Shown: piece after piece, positions 6,927 to 11,731 of the stretch | Layout: every line of letters begins with the position of its first letter | Numbering within the stretch: the stretch's first letter is position 1 | Assembly (NCBI RefSeq): GCF_946998255.1 | Contig: NZ_CAMPYN010000041.1 | Span: 1 to 11,731, forward strand | Length of the DNA: 11,731 nt | Direction of reading: 5' to 3' | From: an uncultured Helcococcus sp. | Lineage (GTDB): Bacteria > Bacillota > Clostridia > Tissierellales > Peptoniphilaceae | The notes under the pieces: generated by a model | What the model saw: only the letters and a program-made list of their open reading frames with translations | Told to the model about the DNA's origin: nothing | Database searches by the model: none | Translations under genes and position numbers: made by a program

Positions 6927-6999
6927 TGATTTCTGTAAACTTACTAATATAGAATATAGCTACTCTTGTATGATACTATATTTTGGGTTTAATGTTAAA

Positions 7000-7713
7000 T
7001 TATATTTTATTTTTTTGTTCAGGAAAAACTTCTAAATACTTTTCTTCTATTTTTAGTAATTGGTATTTGTTTTCCATTTTAATTTCTTCTTCTATCAACT
7101 TACCATCTTTTAAGAACAATATATTATCTGTCAAAAGGCTAATATCAATTAAGCCGTGTGAAGAAATTATTATTGTAGTCCCATCTTTAGCCAGATCTAC
7201 TAGCAAAGATCTAATCTGTATAAGCGATGTTGGATCTAGTCCATTGAAGGGCTCATCTAAAATTATTAATCTGGGATTATTCATAAGCGTCATTGCTATT
7301 AAAAGTTTTTGCTTCATTCCTAAAGAATATTGGGAAACTTTTTTATGAATAAATGATGATAAATTAAGCTTATCTATAACAATATTTTTTCTTTCTTTAT
7401 CTAGTTTTTGAGCCGATTCAATAAAAAGTAAGTGGTCAAATCCTGATAAGTAGCCATATAATATGTTGGTATCTATTAAAAAAGACACTTTAGAAAATAT
7501 AGATGATTCATCATTTTCTTCATCAAACAAATAAACTTCCCCTGAATCAGCCTTAGTCAAATTTGCTAGTATATTAAATAAAGTCGTCTTTCCAGACCCA
7601 TTGGGTCCAATTAAGGCATATATTCCAGGCTTAGATATTTCTAAATTCAAGTCTTTTAGTATAAGCTTATCACCATAACTTTTAGAGATATTTTCAATTT
7701 TTACTATGCTCAT
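7000..7713 (-). CDS. ABC transporter ATP-binding protein (BcrA-like exporter family)
   Basis: This 237-residue nucleotide-binding subunit powers the permease encoded just upstream. It has Walker A GPNGSGKT (36-43), signature YSLGMKQK (129-136, a variant of LSGGQ common in ABC-2 exporters), Walker B LIILDE (149-154), D-loop GLD (158-160) and the H-loop histidine H186 in SSH. The Q-loop glutamine appears to be aspartate (about D81, in SFLIDTNILYGYL), in line with acidic replacements seen in BcrA-type ATPases. The ATG at 7713 follows a GAGGT 5 bases away and lies 8 bases after the permease stop, so the pair is one operon. BcrA-like systems often export or give resistance to peptide antibiotics; the substrate here cannot be read from the sequence. 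Confidence 0.95.
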   Translation of the reverse strand: MSIVKIENISKSYGDKLILKDLNLEISKPGIYALIGPNGSGKTTLFNILANLTKADSGEVYLFDEENDESSIFSKVSFLIDTNILYGYLSGFDHLLFIESAQKLDKERKNIVIDKLNLSSFIHKKVSQYSLGMKQKLLIAMTLMNNPRLIILDEPFNGLDPTSLIQIRSLLVDLAKDGTTIIISSHGLIDISLLTDNILFLKDGKLIEEEIKMENKYQLLKIEEKYLEVFPEQKNKI

Positions 7714-7721
7714 TTTCTACC

Positions 7722-10295
7722 TCATTTTATTTCTTTACTTTTAGATAATTTCACACTGATATGAGTCAAAATAAAGGACCATATCAATAGGACTAATATG
7801 CTGATAAATATATTATAAAATCCAAAGGATGCTTTGAAAATAATTGACCCATCAGCAATATTTCTCGCAATTAAATGTGAAAAAGGATTTATATAATTTA
7901 GCTGATATGGCAAATATTTACTTAAGTAGAGCCCAAAAGTTAAAATACTAGTCAATATAACAAATACGTCTATTTTTCTTCTAACAAAAATTGATATAAA
8001 AATTGCTAGAGAAATCATGAATATTATTTGAAAAATTATAATCACAAATAGTCTAATTAAATATAGGTAAAGTGGTATCAGGCTAAAATAATTTAAATTA
8101 TTTTCATTTATCAATTCGATATTTTTTACCGTGTTTTTATAGTAAATTACAGGATAATTTATATTTCCAAACCCCTCAGTTATAAAGCCAAGTAAAATTA
8201 CCAAAACTACTATCACGCCTAGTATAGCCAAGGAAGTCGATAAAGAAGCTATTAACTTGTTTTTTATAATCTCTTTCCTTTTGATAGGCTGGGTAAATAA
8301 TAGCTTAATTTGATTTCCATTTTCTTTATCATTGGTAAAGCCACCAGCACATACAAGCACCAAGAAAATAATCATAATTATATCTAGCTTATATATGTTA
8401 AACATCCTATAAAGTGAATATATAGAGGAATGACTGTTTTCATAATGTAAGTTCTCATAAATCAACGCCTTAGTATTTAGAGGTCCTTCTTCTAATTTGG
8501 ATTGGTAGACTATCCATTTTTTCAAAAGTGGTTTATGGTTAATTTCTGCTAATTTTTCTAATCTTGCCGATCCTTCATAATAAGAGGCTTTTGAATAGGC
8601 TAAGTTAGCCTTATCACTAGGCGAATAATATCCAAAGTCATTTTGGTAAATTTTTTCTTTTAACTTATAATATTCTCTGCCATTTTGACTAGTATAATAT
8701 TCTTTTAGCTTTATAGAGTCTTCTTTTTCGTCTTTTAATTTTTTTATTTCATCCTTATATGCCTCAAGTCTTATTTCGTAATACTCTTCAAATGATAATT
8801 CCATAGGCTTATCTATTAGGTTGACACCACCACTTATGATAAGATCTTTATTTTTTATAAAGTCTTGCATGGCTTTTTCTTCTTTTTCTATAAAATCTTC
8901 TATAGATGAATTATTTGCCTCAGACAAGTATTCACCTCTAAGCTTATCATCTTCAAATTTGAGTCTGAAAAATAAAGCTAATACTACTACAAAAGATAAG
9001 CAAATATATAAGTAAAAATCAGGAGATTTATATATTTTTATCATTTCAAAGTCTACTAGGCTTAATTTCTTAGCATGTTTTTGAATCTTTGTTTTTTCAT
9101 TAGTGAATATATTGACTTTAACTAGGGCCAAGATGAAAAATAGTATAGAAATAGCTAAGCAAATAATGTAAGGCAATATTCCTTTGGCTAGGCTTATTTT
9201 TTGTATAAGTGTATGTCCATCATCTGCTAATACCTCTACAATTCCACCAGTTAAGGTCATTTTATAATCTAATAAATTTATAGGATTATAAGATGAAAAT
9301 GAATAAGTATTGTACATATTCATAAATACTAGTAGGCAAAATATACTAAGTAAAATTCCAAATGCCTTTCTAGAATTATTAACTTTTGAGCTTATAAATA
9401 AGACAAAAGCGGATATAAGTGTAAATAATGCTAGGTAAGATAAGAATAAACTTATCAATAATTGGTAGCCTTTGATATAAGATAGGTCCTTGCTGTCAAA
9501 TACTTTATAAATATCTGAAAAACCTAACTCTCCCCCTTGACCTGTAATTATAGATCCGATTATCATAAAAAATGAGACTAGGGCGAAGTATATTATCAAA
9601 GTCAATATAAATAAGAAAAATTTATTCTTAAATATTGTAAAATCATTTAATCCATTCGTTTTAAGTAGATTATAAGTCCCTTTTTCTCGCTCTTCAGAAA
9701 TAATATTGTGAAATAAAATAATAACAAATAATATTAAAGGAAGACCAAATAATACTTTTTGATTATGGACTAAATTTTTTGTCAGGTTTGGAAAGTATTT
9801 TCCCCCTTCTTCGTAGGACATGGGACTCGCACTGGTAGTTTTCATATTGCTACTTGCAAATTTTAACCATTCCCACTGAAATTTTTTATCATTTCTAACT
9901 TTTATATTGTACTTATTTAATAGCTTTTCAAAACTTTCAACTTGCCTAATATATTCAGCTTTGTATTTTGTCTTATCGACCTTATCTTCATTGCTAGGTC
10001 CATCTGATATATAAGCAGACAAAGTATAATTATATATTTCATCGATTTCACCAGCGATTTTAGCTTTGTCTTCTTCACTTAAGTGGTCATTATCTTTAGA
10101 ATACAAATCTATATAATTGCTAAAAGTGCTTATTTCATATACACCATTTTCATTTATTTCGATAGCTGAAGGAAAAGTTGGGTTTCCATTACTTTGATTG
10201 TTTATCAAGGCAAAGGCAGATGTCAACAAGGCAAATATTGTAATGAATATAAAGTAGTTTTTCTTAAATATTTTTTTTAACTCAAATTTTAACAT
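7722..10295 (-). CDS. ABC-2 type permease, tandem-duplicated (fused) membrane subunit
   Basis: The 857 residues hold two copies of an ABC-2 permease fold. Copy 1: a first helix (13-31), an outside domain of about 145 residues, then helices near 182-199, 220-250, 277-302, 309-328 and 372-394. Copy 2: a first helix (426-444), an outside domain of about 185 residues rich in charged, coiled-coil-like sequence (500-550), then helices near 636-654, 683-706, 742-770, 774-792 and 825-845. The cytoplasmic signature after the second helix appears in both copies, as EEREKGTYNLLKTNG (201-215) and NDKENGNQIKLLFTQP (655-670). One polypeptide thus probably supplies both transmembrane halves for an ATPase dimer. 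The start at 10295 has no good ribosome-binding site close by (only AAAGA), and an in-frame TAA 9 bases upstream excludes an extension. Substrate unknown. Confidence 0.9.
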   Translation of the reverse strand: MLKFELKKIFKKNYFIFITIFALLTSAFALINNQSNGNPTFPSAIEINENGVYEISTFSNYIDLYSKDNDHLSEEDKAKIAGEIDEIYNYTLSAYISDGPSNEDKVDKTKYKAEYIRQVESFEKLLNKYNIKVRNDKKFQWEWLKFASSNMKTTSASPMSYEEGGKYFPNLTKNLVHNQKVLFGLPLILFVIILFHNIISEEREKGTYNLLKTNGLNDFTIFKNKFFLFILTLIIYFALVSFFMIIGSIITGQGGELGFSDIYKVFDSKDLSYIKGYQLLISLFLSYLALFTLISAFVLFISSKVNNSRKAFGILLSIFCLLVFMNMYNTYSFSSYNPINLLDYKMTLTGGIVEVLADDGHTLIQKISLAKGILPYIICLAISILFFILALVKVNIFTNEKTKIQKHAKKLSLVDFEMIKIYKSPDFYLYICLSFVVVLALFFRLKFEDDKLRGEYLSEANNSSIEDFIEKEEKAMQDFIKNKDLIISGGVNLIDKPMELSFEEYYEIRLEAYKDEIKKLKDEKEDSIKLKEYYTSQNGREYYKLKEKIYQNDFGYYSPSDKANLAYSKASYYEGSARLEKLAEINHKPLLKKWIVYQSKLEEGPLNTKALIYENLHYENSHSSIYSLYRMFNIYKLDIIMIIFLVLVCAGGFTNDKENGNQIKLLFTQPIKRKEIIKNKLIASLSTSLAILGVIVVLVILLGFITEGFGNINYPVIYYKNTVKNIELINENNLNYFSLIPLYLYLIRLFVIIIFQIIFMISLAIFISIFVRRKIDVFVILTSILTFGLYLSKYLPYQLNYINPFSHLIARNIADGSIIFKASFGFYNIFISILVLLIWSFILTHISVKLSKSKEIK

Positions 10296-10305
10296 AAGTC
10301 TTTAA

Positions 10306-10335
10306 TCAAATACTGAATATACAGATCTTGATCAT
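10306..10335 (-). other. Possible 9-codon leader peptide MIKICIFSI before the ABC permease
   Basis: A perfect AGGAGG (10336-10341) directly abuts an ATG (10333-10335) opening a 9-codon frame that ends in TGA. The TGA is 10 bases before the permease ATG. The zero-base gap between AGGAGG and ATG is poor for initiation, which weakens the case. If translated, it could couple translation to the permease, which lacks a strong ribosome-binding site, or serve as a leader peptide in regulation. Confidence 0.3.
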
Positions 10336-10357
10336 CCTCCTGTTTGAAATTGTAGAT

Positions 10358-10379
10358 TTGTAAGTCTAATAGCTTACAA
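10358..10379. repeat. Inverted repeat in the ABC operon leader
   Basis: TTGTAAG (10358-10364) and CTTACAA (10373-10379) form a perfect 7-base inverted repeat with 8 bases between. It begins 9 bases after the internal TATAAT box, a position suited to an operator, or to a 5'-end hairpin if that box is used. There is no T-run, so it is not a terminator. Confidence 0.55.
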
Positions 10380-10387
10380 GTTTATAC

Positions 10388-10393
10388 ATTATA
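10388..10393 (-). promoter_or_regulatory. Internal -10-like box (second possible promoter of the ABC operon)
   Basis: A perfect TATAAT on the minus strand would start transcription near 10381, giving an 85-base leader. No -35 resembling TTGACA lies at 16-18 bases, so any activity might need an activator. An isolated TATAAT in such AT-rich DNA can also be chance. Confidence 0.3.
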
Positions 10394-10484
10394 GCGAGTA
10401 ATTAGTGTATTATTATTCGTTTTTACTATCTACTATTGCTATATCTATGATTTATCCTTTTATAATTAAATAAATATTTCTATA

Positions 10485-10513
10485 ATAATATAATAATATC
10501 TTGCTTATGTCAA
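10485..10513 (-). promoter_or_regulatory. Strong sigma-A-type promoter of the ABC exporter operon
   Basis: A perfect TTGACA (10508-10513) and TATTAT (10485-10490, 5 of 6 matches) are spaced by 17 bases on the minus strand. It lies 18 bases past the gpmA terminator and is the best promoter for the permease and ATPase genes. The predicted start is near 10478. Confidence 0.7.
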
Positions 10514-10530
10514 AATTTCACTTAAATATA

Positions 10531-10579
10531 AAAATAAACGGAATCTACTTTATATTTTAAGTAGCATTCCGTTTATTTT
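10531..10579 (-). terminator. Terminator of gpmA
   Basis: Arms at 10531-10550 and 10559-10579 pair over 20 positions with a single bulged base, around the loop TATATTTT. The core contains CGGAAT/ATTCCG and the ends are A/T runs, so on the minus strand the stem runs into TTTATTTTTAT. It begins about 35 bases after the gpmA stop. Confidence 0.9.
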
Positions 10580-10613
10580 ACATTAAATTATTTTATATTT
10601 AATTAAAAGTACT

Positions 10614-11363
10614 TTATTTCACTTGACTTTGTGCCTTAACAGCTTCCATTTTTGCTTTTACAGCTTCTTGGTCACCAAGGTACCTACGACTTATAACATT
10701 CATATCTTCATCTAATTCATATACGAAAGGTATACCTGTTGGTATATTCAAGCCTGCGATGTCATCATCCGATATATGGTCTAGGTATTTTACCAAAGCT
10801 CTTAATGAGTTACCATGGGCAGCTATTAAAACTTGCCTGTTAGCTAATATTTCTGGTTTGATGTATTCTTCAAAATATGGAACAACTCTGGCAACTGTGT
10901 CTTTTAAGCATTCAGTTAGTGGTAAATCTTTTTTATCAACATTCCTATATTGGTCTTGTAGGGATGGATTTCTCTTATCATCTGCTTCTAAGGCTGGTGG
11001 TTGTACTGAATAAGATCTTCTCCATAGGTGAACTTGTTCGTCTCCATACTTCTTAACGGTTTCTTTTTTATTCAAACCTTGTAAGGCTCCGTAATGCCTT
11101 TCATTTAATTTCCAGCTTTTAATTACTGGTATCCATTCTTGGTCTAATTCTTTTAATACGTAGTTTGCAGTATGGATAGCTCTTTTTAGATAGGAAGTAA
11201 AGCAAATATCAAATTTGAATCCTTCTTCTTTCAATAGCTCTCCTCCATTAATTGCTTCCTTAACACCTGTTTCTGATAATTCTACATCGGTCCATCCGGT
11301 AAATAGGTTTTCCTTGTTCCATTCACTTTCTCCATGACGAACCATAACTAATTTATATGTCAT
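10614..11363 (-). CDS. gpmA: 2,3-bisphosphoglycerate-dependent phosphoglycerate mutase
   Basis: This enzyme interconverts 3- and 2-phosphoglycerate in glycolysis through a phosphohistidine. The 249 residues match the dPGM family (about 228-250). The signature LVMVRHGESEWN places the phospho-accepting histidine at H10; R61 (YLKRAIHT), E88 (LNERHYG) and the second catalytic histidine H183 (AAHGNSLRA) are all present, as are the FTGWTDVELS (21-30) and LTECLKDT (149-156) blocks. The C-terminal tail beyond about 230 is Lys/Ala-rich, as in other family members. The ATG at 11363 follows AAGGAGG with a 5-base gap. The gene stands alone between its own promoter and terminator. A DtxR/IdeR-box-like sequence lies between promoter and ribosome-binding site, which suggests metal-dependent control. 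Confidence 0.98.
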   Translation of the reverse strand: MTYKLVMVRHGESEWNKENLFTGWTDVELSETGVKEAINGGELLKEEGFKFDICFTSYLKRAIHTANYVLKELDQEWIPVIKSWKLNERHYGALQGLNKKETVKKYGDEQVHLWRRSYSVQPPALEADDKRNPSLQDQYRNVDKKDLPLTECLKDTVARVVPYFEEYIKPEILANRQVLIAAHGNSLRALVKYLDHISDDDIAGLNIPTGIPFVYELDEDMNVISRRYLGDQEAVKAKMEAVKAQSQVK

Positions 11364-11373
11364 ATAAACCTCC

Positions 11374-11392
11374 TTAGGTTAGCCTAATTTTA
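11374..11392. promoter_or_regulatory. Putative DtxR/IdeR-type metalloregulator box in the gpmA leader
   Basis: The plus-strand sequence TTAGGTTAGCCTAATTTTA agrees at 16 of 19 positions with the classic iron-box form TTAGGTTAGCCTAACCTAA. Its core TTAGG-TTAG-CCTAA is an inverted repeat. It starts downstream of the -10 box (about 22 bases away) and ends just before the ribosome-binding site, a place where a bound repressor could block transcription. No regulator gene is in the window. Confidence 0.45.
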
Positions 11393-11413
11393 TAGTTCTT
11401 TATATCTAATTTA

Positions 11414-11442
11414 ATTATAATCCTAAAGAATACACTTGTCCA
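11414..11442 (-). promoter_or_regulatory. Sigma-A promoter of gpmA
   Basis: TGGACA (11437-11442, 5 of 6 matches) and a perfect TATAAT (11414-11419) are 17 bases apart on the minus strand. The predicted start near 11407 gives a leader of about 44 bases that contains the iron-box-like repeat. Confidence 0.8.
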
Positions 11443-11453
11443 TAAAAACTTAT

Positions 11454-11489
11454 AAAAAAAGCTCCTATTTAACATTAAATAGAAGCTTT
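11454..11489 (-). terminator. Terminator of the tRNA-Leu gene
   Basis: On the minus strand AAAGCT-T-CTATTTA pairs with TAAATAG-G-AGCTTT around an ATGT loop, followed by a T-run. It begins 5 bases after the tRNA 3' end, so the tRNA is a single-gene unit and gpmA is separately transcribed. Confidence 0.88.
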
Positions 11490-11494
11490 GCTTA

Positions 11495-11581
11495 TGGTGC
11501 CTAAGAAGAGACTCGAACTCTCACGGGCTTTCGCCCACTACCCCCTCAAGATAGCGTGTCTGCCAGTTCCACCACTTAGAC
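11495..11581 (-). tRNA. tRNA-Leu (anticodon GAG)
   Basis: The 87-base gene folds as a class II tRNA. The acceptor stem GTCTAAG pairs with CTTAGGC (one G-U), the discriminator base is A and the CCA end is encoded. The anticodon stem CTATC/GGTAG holds the loop TTGAGGG, giving anticodon GAG, which reads CUC and CUU leucine codons. A long variable arm (GGGC-GAAA-GCCC) and the T-arm GAGAG-TTCGAGT-CTCTT confirm the leucine type. Confidence 0.96.
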
Positions 11582-11731
11582 TAATATTATATTTTTATTT
11601 TTTTAGGCAATGTAAAGGTTAAGTTAATACTTTTGATGTTGTAAATTCTTGTCGAATAAAGCACATATATAAGTATAACAGAAAACACGAAATTTTTTAA
11701 AAAATTTTGTGAAAATTATTAGGTAGTTTAG
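11582..11731. other. Gene-free region upstream of tRNA-Leu with a long AT palindrome
   Basis: No coding frame is visible in these 150 bases. A perfect 18-base palindrome (11690-11707, A3T6A6T3), extended by CAC/GTG arms (11686-11688 and 11709-11711), could be the terminator of a minus-strand gene beyond the right edge, as TTTTCTG follows it on that strand. An extended -10 box TGTTATACT (11672-11680) is the best tRNA promoter candidate but has no clear -35. Confidence 0.4.

Larger units (their letters stand above)
10296..10613 (-). other. Intergenic leader between gpmA and the ABC exporter operon
   Basis: This 318-base gene-free stretch holds, in the direction of transcription: the gpmA terminator, a near-consensus promoter, a second -10-like box, a short inverted repeat, and an AGGAGG followed at once by a 9-codon open frame that stops just before the permease ATG. 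The transcript from the first promoter would have an untranslated leader of about 180 bases, long for a gene without riboswitch. I recognise no known riboswitch, T-box or upstream regulator gene here. Confidence 0.6.

Noticed and set aside
6953..6982. Inverted repeat AATATAG/CTATATT after the ABC ATPase gene
   Set aside because: Seven A/T-rich pairs with a 16-base loop and no T-run; chance is likely in this AT-rich spacer, and a better terminator lies just beyond.
6983..7348. A 121-residue plus-strand frame over the ABC ATPase
   Set aside because: It is a mirror of the ATPase gene. It has no independent ribosome-binding site or family signature.
11586..11591. TATAAT next to the tRNA-Leu 5' end as its promoter
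   Set aside because: It is only 4 bases from the tRNA, so transcription would start inside the gene, and no -35 fits at 16-18 bases.

Overview
The window comes from an AT-rich bacterium and nearly all coding is on the minus strand. The visible traits suggest a low-GC Firmicute: strong AGGAGG ribosome-binding sites, near-consensus sigma-A promoters with 17-base spacers, an infC-rpmI-rplT operon behind a Firmicutes-style attenuator leader, and abundant A/T-ending codons. The gene set and style would fit an anaerobic coccus of the Tissierellia (Anaerococcus/Peptoniphilus/Finegoldia type). That placement is an impression, not something proven from the sequence.

Layout in the direction of transcription (right to left). 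A palindrome at the right edge is followed by a tRNA-Leu(GAG) gene with its own terminator (11581-11454). Next is gpmA (cofactor-dependent phosphoglycerate mutase), with a near-consensus promoter and, between promoter and ribosome-binding site, a sequence strikingly like a DtxR/IdeR iron box. After a strong gpmA terminator comes a 318-base intergenic leader and a two-gene ABC exporter: a tandem-duplicated 857-residue permease followed by its ATPase. A bidirectional hairpin terminator separates this from a run of translation genes.

That run starts with a membrane-anchored protein having a disordered N-terminus, a Lys/Glu/Thr-rich external stalk and a probable CW_7-type cell-wall-binding C-terminus. 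It is followed by hisS and thrS, which overlap by 11 bases. Immediately after the thrS stop lies a strong promoter, then a structured leader with a terminator (probable L20-controlled attenuator), then infC, rpmI and rplT. infC appears to start at the rare codon AUU, as known for E. coli infC. A perfect 10-bp hairpin terminator ends this operon.

Finally a separate promoter drives a TTG-initiated Clp-family AAA+ ATPase (N-domain plus first ATPase module), which runs off the left edge.

Most of the window is core translation and glycolysis machinery. The parts that deserve a second look are the putative metalloregulator box in front of gpmA, the wall-binding protein cotranscribed with two aminoacyl-tRNA synthetases, the unusual leader of the ABC exporter, and the divergent Clp ATPase. 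I see no CRISPR array, insertion sequence, prophage or convincing new multi-gene defence system.
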